This document shows, one piece after another, positions 16,857 to 26,301 of a stretch of 64,000 nt of DNA. Source of the DNA: Oceanispirochaeta sp963676905 (GTDB taxonomy: Bacteria > Spirochaetota > Spirochaetia > DSM-2461); the NCBI GenBank assembly GCA_963676905.2, contig CAXXVE010000001.1, positions 248,001 through 312,000 of the forward strand, read 5' to 3'. The position numbers and the translations under genes are program-made. Numbering within the stretch: the first letter of the stretch is position 1; every line of letters starts with the position of its first letter. The notes below the pieces were generated by a model that searched no databases, was not told the DNA's origin, and saw nothing but the letters and a program-made list of their open reading frames with translations.

Positions 16857-16871
16857 GGGATATTTTATCCC
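16857..16871. promoter_or_regulatory. Palindrome over the probable -10 of the LDH-like gene
   Basis: GGGAT-ATTTT-ATCCC. On the minus strand it contains TAAAAT, 18 bases after TTGTTT, giving a possible promoter with an overlapping operator. This is modest evidence. Confidence 0.35.
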
Positions 16872-17110
16872 ATTACCCGCAACATAAACAACAAGGGCAG
16901 AGGCGAAGGCAATTCAGAGATGCATAATTTCATCAATTTATTGAAAAAGCAGGCGGGTTGCCATGTGTACCATGTACTTTTAAACCTTCTTCCAATGCAT
17001 CATACAATCCTCAGAGACAGACTCATTTCAGAAAAACCGGAGTAGAAATCTCTTTTATTCGCCGCTCTGATACCTTAGCATTTAAATAACCATCATTAAG
17101 GAGAGAAAAG

Positions 17111-17941
17111 ATGAAATATTTAAAAGTCCCCCGCCGCCCTGCCTTGCTTGCAGGGATTCTGCTTCTGCTTCCCCTGCTGACGGCAGCAGCCTCTCCCTTT
17201 TCCCTGGATCTTGATGTTGAATACGGATTCACAGCTGTTCTCAAGCATGAAATACAGTCAGGAACCAGCTCGGACAAGGGCGATATATTTGATTACACAA
17301 GTCAGGGAGGACAGGACATCCTCTTCCCCTTTTCCCGCTTTCAGGCAGACCTTGAAATACTTGAAAAACACCATGCAGTGTTTCTCTACCAGCCCCTGAG
17401 AATCGATTCGAGGGCTGTAATTGATGAGGCTTTCAGGTTTAACGGGACGGATTTCACCCCCGCCGACGAAGTGCTGAATCTTGTATACTCCTTTGACTTC
17501 TGGCGGTTCTCCTATCTATACGATGTGATTGAAGCTCCGGGATTTTTTCTAAGCCCCGGAATATCCTTTCAGATCCGGAACGCCCTGATTACATTCAAGA
17601 GCGATGAGAACAACAAAGAGTCCATTCAAAGCAATATCGGTCCGGTTCCCATCCTGAAACTGCGCACAGGATACGCCTGGGAGAACGGTGCCTATGTGAT
17701 GTTTGAAGGGGACGGATTCTATGCAAGCAATAAATTTTTCAACGGGGCGGACTACCCCTTTACAGGTTATATCTATGATCTTTCCCTCAGGGCAGGATAC
17801 CGTTTCAGCAGATATATGAGCTCCTATATAAACCTGCGCTTTCTGGGAGGCGGAGCCGAAGGGACAAACGATGTAGAGGAGTACACCTACAACGATCTTC
17901 ACACCTTCAGCGCGACCATCGGAGCAACTCTGCACCTCTGA
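17111..17941 (+). CDS. Probable outer-membrane beta-barrel protein
   Basis: A 276-residue exported protein. The signal sequence is MKYLKVPRRPALLAGILLLLPLLTAAAS. The mature part is strand-rich and aromatic (VLNLVYSFDFWRFSYLYDV, then YIYDLSLRAGYRFSRYMS) and ends TFSATIGATLHL, an alternating terminal strand. AAGGAG lies seven bases before the ATG. It is convergent with the lysR-type gene, 13 bases apart. I do not recognise a family; barrel topology is inferred from strand periodicity. Confidence 0.65.
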   Translation: MKYLKVPRRPALLAGILLLLPLLTAAASPFSLDLDVEYGFTAVLKHEIQSGTSSDKGDIFDYTSQGGQDILFPFSRFQADLEILEKHHAVFLYQPLRIDSRAVIDEAFRFNGTDFTPADEVLNLVYSFDFWRFSYLYDVIEAPGFFLSPGISFQIRNALITFKSDENNKESIQSNIGPVPILKLRTGYAWENGAYVMFEGDGFYASNKFFNGADYPFTGYIYDLSLRAGYRFSRYMSSYINLRFLGGGAEGTNDVEEYTYNDLHTFSATIGATLHL

Positions 17942-17954
17942 TTAGAAGGAGTGT

Positions 17955-18851
17955 TTACTCCAGAGGACCTGAGTTCTCTTTGATATAAGTGCAGAACTCC
18001 CTGACATGGGGATTTTCACACTCTTTCAGCCAGGCCAGGGAGTAGTCGAGAAACATCTCTCTGCTGTCCACATCGACATAGGAGACCAGGGGATCATTGC
18101 CCACCTTGAAGGTCCGGGGCAGATAGGTGATTCCCTGTCCGCTGGCTGTCATTGCTAGTGCATTCTCGGGCCGCTTAACGTAGAAGACCCGTCTCATATC
18201 CACCCCGGCGGCCTTCATTCGTTTATGGATGGCAAGGACACTCCGCGGATGATAGGTATTATCCACCATGATGACAGGTTCCCCCTCCAGTTCGGAGACG
18301 GTGACCGACTTGCGGGATGCCAGGGGGTGATCGGCGCTCAGGGCAACCGCTGAGAGTCCGCGGCCCAGAGAGAGGCTTTCAATAGCCGAAGAGTCGCCCA
18401 GTTCCTCATTCTCAATAAAGACAACATCCACAATCCGGTTGAGGAGAGCCGTTTTCAGAGGCCCCCAGCCGTCAATATGAATTTCAAAAGTAACATCGGG
18501 AGAAAGCTCCCGGAAGGATTTGATCCGCTCCTGAACTGCTCCCCAGCCGAAGGGGCCATGGTAGCCGAGGCGGACCAGTGACGAACGGGATGAATTCATC
18601 TGGGTCAGATTCTGCTGGACATTCTGATAGTAGCTCATCAGATAGGTGAACTCCTGAAAAAGATACTGTCCCTCGGAAGTGAGGGACATGGAGTGCCTGT
18701 TCCTGTTGAAGAGCTTCACACCCAGCTCCTCTTCCAGGGAGTGAATCTTGGCTGTGATTGTCGGCTGGGTCAGATAAAGCTCTTCCGCGGTGCGTGAAAA
18801 ATTAAGGCTGCTCGCAGCGGAGAGGAAACATTGTATTTTATTGAAATCCAC
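17955..18851 (-). CDS. LysR-family transcriptional regulator
   Basis: A 298-residue regulator. The N-terminal winged HTH is classic: MDFNKIQCFLSAASSLNFS, then RTAEELYLTQPTITAKIHSLE and LGVKLFNRNRHSMSLTSEG. The effector domain includes the usual VIMVDNTYHPRS and ALAMTASGQGITYLPR stretches. It lies 49 bases downstream of the flavoprotein gene on the same strand, so the two are probably co-transcribed. This is unlike the usual divergent LysR layout. Its target is most likely the flavoprotein gene. Confidence 0.93.
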   Translation of the reverse strand: MDFNKIQCFLSAASSLNFSRTAEELYLTQPTITAKIHSLEEELGVKLFNRNRHSMSLTSEGQYLFQEFTYLMSYYQNVQQNLTQMNSSRSSLVRLGYHGPFGWGAVQERIKSFRELSPDVTFEIHIDGWGPLKTALLNRIVDVVFIENEELGDSSAIESLSLGRGLSAVALSADHPLASRKSVTVSELEGEPVIMVDNTYHPRSVLAIHKRMKAAGVDMRRVFYVKRPENALAMTASGQGITYLPRTFKVGNDPLVSYVDVDSREMFLDYSLAWLKECENPHVREFCTYIKENSGPLE

Positions 18852-18900
18852 AGTTTATTACCTCTCCGCAAGTATTTTAATTAATGAACAGCTTTGTCAA

Positions 18901-20535
18901 TCAGGCCTTGATGTATTTCCCGGCGCTTTCGGCAGCAACCTTGCCTGTGTGGACAGCAAATCCCTGGCAGGAACCGGCGCAGACACCGACATCGTAGGTA
19001 TCACCATAGAGGCCTCCGGTTTCACATCCGCCTGCATAGAGGCCGGGTATGGCCTGACCGGCTTCATTGACGACACGACTCTCTGTATCAATCTTGATTC
19101 CCCCGGCTGTGGCAAAGATACCTGCAACCAGTTCAAAGGCATAGTAGGGGCCGTCTTCAAGGGGAAAGAGGTAGTCGGGATTCTTGGCGTAATCCAGATC
19201 CTGTTTGCTCTTACAGAATCCGTTGAAACGGTTCACTGTCGCCTTCAGGGTATTCTTATCCACCGAGATTTTTCCGGCAAGTTCATCCAGGGTTGATGCT
19301 TTGTAGACGCTTCCCTTATTTGCGGATGTCCAGTCGTCCAGCTCCTTGTAGAGATTTGTAAGCTTGCTTCCCCGGGCGATGTACTCACCGCAGCCGAATA
19401 CACAGCCTTCATTGGCAAGCATATCCATCTGGGACTTGGTCAGAATGCTGTAGACCTTCTTCTGCATGGCCTGAACGTTACCGGAGTGGGTAAAGTTCTG
19501 CTCCGCAAGCTCTTCATTGGCAAAACGCTCACCCTTCTCATTGACCCAGAAAAAGGGCTGGAAGGCGGCGGCACAGTAGAGTTCTGTTCCATAGGGCATG
19601 CCTCTCATGGTTCCACCGTAAAAAATGAGGGTTCCTGGGGATTTGGCGAGGGCACTTCCGGCATCCAGGGCCATCTTGATTCCGTCACCGTCACGGCCCT
19701 TGATTCCTGTGGCCTCTACACGCTCGGCGCTGAAGTCGCAGAACTGGTTGATTAGTTCGTTACTGTCGGCATAACCTCCTGTGGCCATAACGGCAACAGG
19801 GGCTTCGATAAGGACATAAGTACCATCCTCTTTCTCGGCGATGACACCGGCGACCTTTCCGTCCTTCATGACAAGCTCCCGGCCGGGAGTGGACATCATA
19901 ATGGTGGCTCCGCTCTTCTCAACGGCTTCCTGCCACTGCTGGACATATTTTGTACCGCTGAGCTGTCCCTCTTCCACCTCATAGAGATGCCAGGTTGTAA
20001 GGGCGACACCCATTGTACTGACGGCGCGGAACTTGATTCCCACAGATTCCATCCAGTCAAGGTTTGCGGCTGATGCGTCAAAGAAGTGATGGTTCAGAGA
20101 TCCGTCAGCAAGCCAGTGGTGGTAGTCCATGGCCCTGGAAAAAACTTCACCGACTGTGTAGTCGACTCCGGCATCTTTCTGCCAGTGTGAACCAACGGCG
20201 AAAAGACCTTCGGTGAACATGGTGGTACCGCCGTAAACGGTGTTCTTCTCAAGAAGAATTGTCTTCATGCCAAGCTGAGCCGCTCTTGTGGCAGCCGCAC
20301 TTCCGCAGCCTCCGGAACCGAGGACAACAACATCCGCCTTGATTGTCTCTTTGACCTTGCCCATAAGGCTTTCACGGGGGGCGGCTGCGGCCGCTTCCGC
20401 CGCAGTCCCGGCGGCAGCACTCTTATCGGCACCGCATCCCATAAGGACACCCGCACCGGCTACTCCGACAACTCCCGCGGCAGTTCCCTTTAGAAAATCT
20501 CTTCTGGAAATCCCTGAAGTTCCATTCTTCTTCAT
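18901..20535 (-). CDS. Tat-exported FAD-dependent reductase (flavocytochrome c / fumarate-reductase-like), likely lipoprotein
   Basis: A 544-residue extracytoplasmic flavoprotein of the fumarate reductase/urocanate reductase flavoprotein family. The N-terminus has a twin-arginine motif (ISRRDFLKG) and, 20 residues later, GVLMGCGAD, a lipobox. The mature enzyme would therefore be folded and FAD-loaded before export, then lipid-anchored. FAD-binding motifs are VVLGSGGCGSAAATRAAQ and ILLEKNTVYGGTT near the N-terminus, and GLYAGGCETGGLYGD near the end. No haem CXXCH motif is present, so an external electron donor is needed. Of two nearby ATGs I use the second, eight bases after GGGAG. The electron acceptor cannot be named from sequence. 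Confidence 0.88.
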   Translation of the reverse strand: MKKNGTSGISRRDFLKGTAAGVVGVAGAGVLMGCGADKSAAAGTAAEAAAAAPRESLMGKVKETIKADVVVLGSGGCGSAAATRAAQLGMKTILLEKNTVYGGTTMFTEGLFAVGSHWQKDAGVDYTVGEVFSRAMDYHHWLADGSLNHHFFDASAANLDWMESVGIKFRAVSTMGVALTTWHLYEVEEGQLSGTKYVQQWQEAVEKSGATIMMSTPGRELVMKDGKVAGVIAEKEDGTYVLIEAPVAVMATGGYADSNELINQFCDFSAERVEATGIKGRDGDGIKMALDAGSALAKSPGTLIFYGGTMRGMPYGTELYCAAAFQPFFWVNEKGERFANEELAEQNFTHSGNVQAMQKKVYSILTKSQMDMLANEGCVFGCGEYIARGSKLTNLYKELDDWTSANKGSVYKASTLDELAGKISVDKNTLKATVNRFNGFCKSKQDLDYAKNPDYLFPLEDGPYYAFELVAGIFATAGGIKIDTESRVVNEAGQAIPGLYAGGCETGGLYGDTYDVGVCAGSCQGFAVHTGKVAAESAGKYIKA

Positions 20536-20682
20536 ATCCATTCTCCCTGAATCTAATCTTTAAAAATATATGGATATGATTTTATCTATTTATGATTGTT
20601 TAGGGAAATTGAAAATTCTGATATGGATATTGGTGTTTTCTATTACAGTTTCCGGACTTTAACAGCCATACCCACCCGGGTA

Positions 20683-21123
20683 CTAAAACTCTTTCAGGAT
20701 GTAGTCGGGTGAACCTTCCCGGGGATGCTGGTTTCTGTAGAGGAAGAGGATCTTTAAATTGACAATATCTGTCCCGTATTCTATATAGCTGCGCTCCCAG
20801 TCCAGGGTTTCACCATTGACTATGATGTCATAACGCAGCCGGTGCCCTTCGGGATATCCCTCATCATAGGCAAGAAACCAGGACCATACAGTTTCAACCT
20901 GAACGACTCTGTACTCTTCTGTCTCCATGCTCTTCTCAAGAAAGCGGTTGCCCTTCAGAAGATTGATGCAGAAAATCGCGCTCTCCGTATCAAGGGAGAA
21001 GGGGTCCGGGGCAGGAACCAGGAGGGAACCATCCCTGTCCTGTGCCACTGCAGACAGAGGCATCATCCAGAGAATGCAAAAGACGAGAGTGATGACTCCT
21101 GCTCTAAATGCGGACTCCCCCAC
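20683..21123 (-). CDS. Secreted hypothetical protein
   Basis: A 146-residue protein with a signal peptide (TLVFCILWMMPLSAVAQD) and no recognised domain. The mature part is probably strand-rich (RYDIIVNGETLDWERSYIEY). It begins 15 bases after the NagB-like gene on the same strand, suggesting co-transcription. Downstream lies the 147-base gap before the flavoprotein gene, which starts on the same strand. Confidence 0.55.
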   Translation of the reverse strand: MGESAFRAGVITLVFCILWMMPLSAVAQDRDGSLLVPAPDPFSLDTESAIFCINLLKGNRFLEKSMETEEYRVVQVETVWSWFLAYDEGYPEGHRLRYDIIVNGETLDWERSYIEYGTDIVNLKILFLYRNQHPREGSPDYILKEF

Positions 21124-21138
21124 AATAGGCTCCCTGCC

Positions 21139-22038
21139 CTATTCCATCACATCGGGAAGTATATAGCTCACCACATTATGATGAAGCCTGACCCACAGCC
21201 CCGGATTCTGATTAAGCTGATCCGCAAGCTCCTCAGGACTGCTGCTCAACGGGGTATCGAGAACTTTTTTATAGCTGATCTTTTTTGCGGGGGCCGTATC
21301 GGCATCCACTACGGACTGCACAATTTTTCCAGCTCCCAGGATCGCCGCGGGTCCCAGTGTAAGAATGTATTTTGCAGCCCGGCACTCCTTTTCATCCTCG
21401 GGACTGACCATACTTCCGCCGGCTTTAAACTTGCTGATGTGATGTTCCAGTATGGTACTGGAGATGGGTATAATGCCGGCGATGTCGTCAATTCCGGCAC
21501 CGGAGCCGGGTTTTATATAGGCAAGATGGGAGGCGCCTTCCGCCTCGGGGCCGTGTCCTATAAAAAAGATATCCAGACCGCCCAGATCTTCCATTTTTTC
21601 AAGATACTCCTCCAGAGCCGAGGAGAGGTCATCCATATCGGTTCTCATGGGAGTAAAGGATTTGATTTTTTTGAAAAACTCGTTCCCCAGTAGGCGTTCA
21701 AAGTCCCGTACAAAACTGAGGCCGTTGTCCATTCTCATGGGAGCCAGGGCATCCTGGGTAAAGACATTGAGCCGGGAAAGAAGCCCTTCTATGGTAGAGC
21801 CTTTTGCCAGTTCTCCCAGATGTTTATGAAGAGCCTGAGCCCCCCGGCCTCCCAGCAGGGCAATATTGATATCCCCGCTCCGGGCCCCGGCACACTTGTT
21901 CAGTTCTTCAAACATCGCAAGGCCCACAGCCTCTTCATCGGGAAGAACAACCGGCTCTATCCTCCGTATAACGGGGAATCCGTCTTTCCCGCCCTTTCCC
22001 GGAATCCAAATATTCTTGTCGCTGATTATAGTCTGCAT
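21139..22038 (-). CDS. NagB/6-phosphogluconolactonase-like sugar-phosphate isomerase family protein
   Basis: A 299-residue cytoplasmic protein with the NagB/RpiA/6PGL fold pattern. IALLGGRGAQALHKHL matches the phosphate-binding loop region, FTQDALAPM stands where NagB has its catalytic Asp loop, and DIFFIGHGPEAEGASHLAYI corresponds to the GIGxDGHIAF segment. The last motif carries extra residues and lacks the usual DGH, so classical glucosamine-6-phosphate deaminase activity is doubtful. It follows the polyamine module on the same strand after 144 bases. Whether it belongs to that transcript is uncertain. Confidence 0.7.
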   Translation of the reverse strand: MQTIISDKNIWIPGKGGKDGFPVIRRIEPVVLPDEEAVGLAMFEELNKCAGARSGDINIALLGGRGAQALHKHLGELAKGSTIEGLLSRLNVFTQDALAPMRMDNGLSFVRDFERLLGNEFFKKIKSFTPMRTDMDDLSSALEEYLEKMEDLGGLDIFFIGHGPEAEGASHLAYIKPGSGAGIDDIAGIIPISSTILEHHISKFKAGGSMVSPEDEKECRAAKYILTLGPAAILGAGKIVQSVVDADTAPAKKISYKKVLDTPLSSSPEELADQLNQNPGLWVRLHHNVVSYILPDVME

Positions 22039-22125
22039 CCACCCGTTCCTTTTTTTAACAGTCAGGGAATTATACCCCGACCCTGTACAGGATTACAAAC
22101 TGCAGGAGACGAACTTCTCCAATGT

Positions 22126-22154
22126 CCCGGAAACCGCACAATAGGCTTTCCGGG
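22126..22154. other. Hairpin between the aminotransferase and NagB-like genes
   Basis: CCCGGAAA and TTTCCGGG, 8-bp arms with a 13-base loop, without a T-run. It may mark the end of the polyamine transcript. Confidence 0.35.
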
Positions 22155-22182
22155 CATCAGCTGACATCTGCCAAAGGAACTT

Positions 22183-23448
22183 CTATGCGGAAATCTGCTC
22201 CAGAATGCCTCTGAAGACAGCAAGTCCTTCCTGAATCTCTTCAGAACTCACTACAAGTGGAGGTATCCACCGGAGAACATTTTTCCTGGTGCCGCAGGTA
22301 AGAAGCATCAGCCCCTTTGAGAGGGCTTCCCTGGAGATCTGCCCGGGAAGCTCCTTTTCAGGCTTTCCGTCCCTGCAGAACTCGACCCCGATCATAAGGC
22401 CCCGGCCGCGGACATCGGCAATTACTGGCCACTTCTTCTGCAGCTCCTTGAGCCCCCGGGTCAGCTCCTCTCCCCTTGCAAGGGAATTCTCAACAAGCTT
22501 TTCATCCCGGATGACCCTGATTGTTTCGATTGCTGCGGCGCAGCCCATGGGAGAGGCACCGTATGTCCCTCCATGGGAACCTTTCTTCCAGAGGGAGTCA
22601 TACTTCTCTTTATAGGCAATTGCAGATATCGGCATTCCCGAACCGAGTCCCTTGGCCATTGTAAGGATATCCGGAATAATGCCGGACTCCTCAAAGGCAA
22701 ACATCCGGCCGGTCCGGCCGAAGCCGCTCTGAATCTCATCCATAATAAGGAGTATTCCCGTCTCGTCGCAGAGCTCTCTCAGCCCTTTGAGAAAAGATGC
22801 CGGTGCGGGCAGATAGCCCCCCTCTCCCAGAACAGGCTCCACAATCACGGCAGCCGTATCCTCGGGAGCGCTCTGGGTATCAAGCAGGGTCCGCAGAGCG
22901 GCCAGGGCAGCGTCGCACTCCTCTTCCTCGGACTTTCCTGATGCAAAGGCGTAGGGGTAGGGTGAGGAGTACACACCCGGCGGCAGATTGGGATAGGACA
23001 CACGGTAAGCCGTCTTGCTTGTGGTCATGGCCATTGTCAGATGAGTCCTTCCATGAAAGCTTCCGTTCATAACAATGACATTGCCCCTTCCGGTAGCATG
23101 TTTTGCAAGCTTAACAGCCCCTTCCACCGCTTCCGCGCCGCTCTGGGCATAAAAGAAGCGGCTGAGCTCTGCCGGGACAATGCCCCGGAGTTCTTCGGTC
23201 AGCTCAAAGGCTTTGTCATGGCAGGCACAGTTTATCTGACTGAACAGGAGGGTCCTGGCCTGTTCGGCAACCGCCGCAGCCACCCTGGGATGGCTGTGGC
23301 CTGTGCTGGCCACGCCGATACCGCTTGTAAAATCAAGAAGAGACTCACCGTCCTCCGTGTAAAGACGGCAGCCTTCACCTCTGACAACAGTTTTGGAGCA
23401 CAGATGGGTCCAGACACTGGAAAGATGATTATAGTCAACAACATTCAT
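22183..23448 (-). CDS. Class III aminotransferase, 4-aminobutyrate (GABA) aminotransferase-like
   Basis: A 421-residue PLP enzyme. The fold-type I, class III pattern is complete: LLDFTSGIGVASTGHSHP at the N-terminus, FYAQSGAEAVEGAVKLAKHA, and NGSFHGRTHLTMAMTTSK. The PLP Asp follows in LLIMDEIQSGFGRTG, and the Schiff-base Lys in DILTMAKGLGSGMP. It is closest by eye to GabT/putrescine aminotransferase-like enzymes. The frame opens further upstream inside the aldehyde dehydrogenase gene, but the ATG at 23448 has AGGA upstream and matches the family N-terminus. In this operon it would convert GABA to succinate semialdehyde. Confidence 0.87.
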   Translation of the reverse strand: MNVVDYNHLSSVWTHLCSKTVVRGEGCRLYTEDGESLLDFTSGIGVASTGHSHPRVAAAVAEQARTLLFSQINCACHDKAFELTEELRGIVPAELSRFFYAQSGAEAVEGAVKLAKHATGRGNVIVMNGSFHGRTHLTMAMTTSKTAYRVSYPNLPPGVYSSPYPYAFASGKSEEEECDAALAALRTLLDTQSAPEDTAAVIVEPVLGEGGYLPAPASFLKGLRELCDETGILLIMDEIQSGFGRTGRMFAFEESGIIPDILTMAKGLGSGMPISAIAYKEKYDSLWKKGSHGGTYGASPMGCAAAIETIRVIRDEKLVENSLARGEELTRGLKELQKKWPVIADVRGRGLMIGVEFCRDGKPEKELPGQISREALSKGLMLLTCGTRKNVLRWIPPLVVSSEEIQEGLAVFRGILEQISA

Positions 23449-23473
23449 ACAATTGATCCTGTTTAATGATTTG

Positions 23474-24970
23474 TCACACAGGCCTGTTTTCATACCAGCC
23501 GATGGGACCGGTTTCCAGAGCTATGTTGATCTGCTTCACTTCCTGGTACTCTTCCAGACCATGAGTTCCGAGCTCTCTTCCGATACCGCTCATCTTATAG
23601 CCTCCCCAGGGAGCCTCATTGTAGGTGGGCTGACAGCAGTTGATCCAGGTGATTCCCGCCCGGATCTCCTTTATGACACGCAGAGCTCTGGCTCCGTCAG
23701 CGGTACAGACAGCCCCCGCAAGGCCGTAGATTGTATCATTGGCAAGAGCGACAGCCTCCTCCTCGGTCTTGAAGGTCTGTACCGTCAGGACAGGGCCGAA
23801 GATCTCCTCTTTCACAATTTTCATATCGGAGCTGCAGTTGTCAAAGATGGTCGGCCTTATAAAGAACCCTTTGGCGCACTCCCCTTCCGTATACCGCTCT
23901 CCTCCGCAGACAAGGGTCGCCCCCTCCTCTTTGCCGGACTCGATATAACCGAGGATCTTTTCCATCTGGGCTTCGGTGATGATGGCACCCATATCGGGGT
24001 TATCCATGCCGGGGCCGATGGTCAGGGCATTAGCTCTTTCTGCAAGCCTGGAGACGAAACGGTCTTTGATGCTCTCTTCAATAATGAGACGGGACCCCGC
24101 TGAACAGACCTGACCGGCATTGAAAAAGATACCTATCATGGCCCACTCTACAGCGCCCTCCAGATCACAGTCGGCAAACACCACATTGGGAGACTTTCCT
24201 CCAAGCTCCAGGCCGACCTTCTTCAGATTGCCCGCGGCAGCCCTGGCAATGGCCTGCCCCGTCCTTGTGCTTCCCGTAAAGGTGATCATATCCACATCAC
24301 TGCTCTCTGCCAGGACGGCCCCTACTTCGGGCCCGTTGCCGAGCACAAGGTTTGCAGTTCCTGCGGGAAGTCCTACCCTGTCAAAGATCTCAAAGAGTTT
24401 GACTGTGGAAAGGGGGGCATTCTCACTGGGTTTGAAGACAACACAGTTTCCCGCCGCCAGGGCGGGAGCCAGTTTCCATACAGACATAAGAAGGGGATAG
24501 TTCCAGGGAGTAATCTGGGCACAGACTCCCACAGGTTCATGAACTGTATAGGAGTGCATGGGGCCGAATCCGTCCCCCACATCATAGCTTCCCCCCTGGG
24601 GCTTTGTAATCAGTCCGGCATAGTAGGTAAAGCAGGCAGCCGCATCGTCCACATCCCCTTCGGCTTCCCTGAGGGGTTTTCCGTTATCCAGAGTGTCGGT
24701 CTTTGCAAGGTCTGCAGCGCAGGCCCTGATCTCCGCGGCAACCTTGAGAAGGACCTCAGCCCTCTCTCCACCGCCCATCCGGCGCCACTCTCCGGCTCCG
24801 TAGAAAGCCTCTTTTGCAGCACCGATGGCCGCCTCCGCATCAGCGGGGCCGCTTTCTGTTGTAATCCCGACAATCTCGCCGTTCGACGGGCAGAGAATAT
24901 CCCTGGTCCTTCCTGTAGAAGAGAGGACCCACTCTCCGTTTATATAGTTTTTGCAGGTTTCCATTGTCAC
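23474..24970 (-). CDS. NAD(P)-dependent aldehyde dehydrogenase, probably 4-aminobutyraldehyde dehydrogenase
   Basis: A 498-residue ALDH-superfamily enzyme. Hallmarks are ITPWNYPLLMSVWKLAPALA, ITFTGSTRTGQAIA for cofactor binding, the catalytic Glu in GLELGGKSPNVVF, and the nucleophile Cys289 in NAGQVCSAGSRL. Overall it resembles betaine-aldehyde/aminobutyraldehyde dehydrogenases. It starts four bases after the saccharopine-dehydrogenase-like gene, whose stop overlaps its AGGAGAG ribosome site, so the two are translationally close. Context makes 4-aminobutanal from putrescine the likely substrate; the ALDH call is firm and the substrate is inference. Confidence 0.9.
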   Translation of the reverse strand: MTMETCKNYINGEWVLSSTGRTRDILCPSNGEIVGITTESGPADAEAAIGAAKEAFYGAGEWRRMGGGERAEVLLKVAAEIRACAADLAKTDTLDNGKPLREAEGDVDDAAACFTYYAGLITKPQGGSYDVGDGFGPMHSYTVHEPVGVCAQITPWNYPLLMSVWKLAPALAAGNCVVFKPSENAPLSTVKLFEIFDRVGLPAGTANLVLGNGPEVGAVLAESSDVDMITFTGSTRTGQAIARAAAGNLKKVGLELGGKSPNVVFADCDLEGAVEWAMIGIFFNAGQVCSAGSRLIIEESIKDRFVSRLAERANALTIGPGMDNPDMGAIITEAQMEKILGYIESGKEEGATLVCGGERYTEGECAKGFFIRPTIFDNCSSDMKIVKEEIFGPVLTVQTFKTEEEAVALANDTIYGLAGAVCTADGARALRVIKEIRAGITWINCCQPTYNEAPWGGYKMSGIGRELGTHGLEEYQEVKQINIALETGPIGWYENRPV

Positions 24971-24974
24971 TCTC

Positions 24975-26195
24975 CTAGTCCAGCTGTGTCTTTACGTACT
25001 GATCGATGGTGATATCCAGCTTGGCCGCTTCATGAAAGAAGTAGGTTCTCTCATCTTCTTCAAGCACTTCGGGAGGATAGACCCCCTGCTGTGAGATAAC
25101 ATCGTTTACAAACATCTTTGTAAAAAGGAAGGCCGACTGGCCGGTCAGATAGGACTCATGGGTGATCTGGGCCTTCTCAAAGGCTTCGGAAAGTCCGGGC
25201 GCACTGGCATAGCTGTCAAGCCGGATCTTCTTGCCGTCTTTGACTCCGTCCACCCGCACAAGGAAGACGCCGTCCTCTGAAATCATCCCCTTCTCCAGAA
25301 CCTTCTCAATTTCTTCGGGGTACTTGGGTGCGGGGGGAGTCAGTTTGGAAATAAGATCCATGGGGATTATCTTCTGGCCGTTCACCTCTACAGGCTCTTC
25401 ACTGAGGAGTCCCATCTTATAGAGGGATTCAGCAAGTTCCAGACCGGGACCGCCGTAGCGGAAGTTGACATATTTGACACCCTTGAAGATGGAGTCTGCA
25501 AGAAGCCCCATGGTGACAGGTTCCTCGTGTTCATGGTCCACAACCCTGGCCTCACCATAGTCGACAAAGTCCACAACCTCGGGATTGCTGAAGGGTTTTG
25601 AACGGATAAAATGGCCGTCCTTGTAGCAGACAGGCTGAGCGGCCATATCGCCGAATGCCGTCTCCGGGCTCCACCAGAAGGGAATGAAGGTCTTGGACCA
25701 GACTTCATCGTAAACAAAGATCTCAATAGCCTCGCAGCTGTCTACCTGTTCAACTGCTTCCCGTGCTATTACATTGGCCAGTCCCGGAGCGGAACCTGTA
25801 TTGATAAGGGCGGTAAGACCGGCCTTCTTAAATCTGTCATTCATATCCATGACCCGCTTTACGGACTGAACGAAGTCCACATCCGACACGGGACCGGAGG
25901 CCATATCCTGATAGTTGGCGCCTACCTTCAGGCAGGCCTCAAGTATATTCAGGTTGAAATCGGGAGCCAGGCCGTTGACTATAAGGTCAGCGCCCTTTGC
26001 CGCTTCGGCAATAGCGTCTACTGACCGGGCATCCACTTTGACACCCCTGGCCTTTTTCAGAGTGGTTTCCATCTCGGAAACGGCATGTTCATCATAGTCG
26101 GCACAGATGACTGTTCCCACATTGGGTTCTTCATCCAGACGTTTAGCAATTGTACTTCCCTGAGCTCCCAGGCCCATAACCATTACGGTTTTCAT
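24975..26195 (-). CDS. Saccharopine dehydrogenase-like NAD(P)-binding protein
   Basis: A 406-residue oxidoreductase of the saccharopine dehydrogenase superfamily. The N-terminal Rossmann motif is VMVMGLGAQGSTIAKRL, with ICADYDEHAV ending the second strand. 'GADLIVNGLAPDFNLNILEACLKVGANYQDM' features and INTGSAPGLANVIARE are typical of this fold. AAGGA precedes the ATG. Known relatives include saccharopine reductases, carboxynorspermidine synthase and homospermidine synthase-like enzymes. Its place between two aminotransferase-type genes and the ALDH in a polyamine operon suggests action on an amine/aldehyde Schiff base, but no specific reaction can be assigned. Confidence 0.8.
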   Translation of the reverse strand: MKTVMVMGLGAQGSTIAKRLDEEPNVGTVICADYDEHAVSEMETTLKKARGVKVDARSVDAIAEAAKGADLIVNGLAPDFNLNILEACLKVGANYQDMASGPVSDVDFVQSVKRVMDMNDRFKKAGLTALINTGSAPGLANVIAREAVEQVDSCEAIEIFVYDEVWSKTFIPFWWSPETAFGDMAAQPVCYKDGHFIRSKPFSNPEVVDFVDYGEARVVDHEHEEPVTMGLLADSIFKGVKYVNFRYGGPGLELAESLYKMGLLSEEPVEVNGQKIIPMDLISKLTPPAPKYPEEIEKVLEKGMISEDGVFLVRVDGVKDGKKIRLDSYASAPGLSEAFEKAQITHESYLTGQSAFLFTKMFVNDVISQQGVYPPEVLEEDERTYFFHEAAKLDITIDQYVKTQLD

Positions 26196-26301
26196 AAAAA
26201 TTCCTTTTCCTGTTAACTACGGGATTTCCTGTCCCGGTTTTCTGTATCAAAGTCGAAGCCGCCGGCAGAACAGGAACTGCAGCAGACGGCTGACCCACAA
26301 A

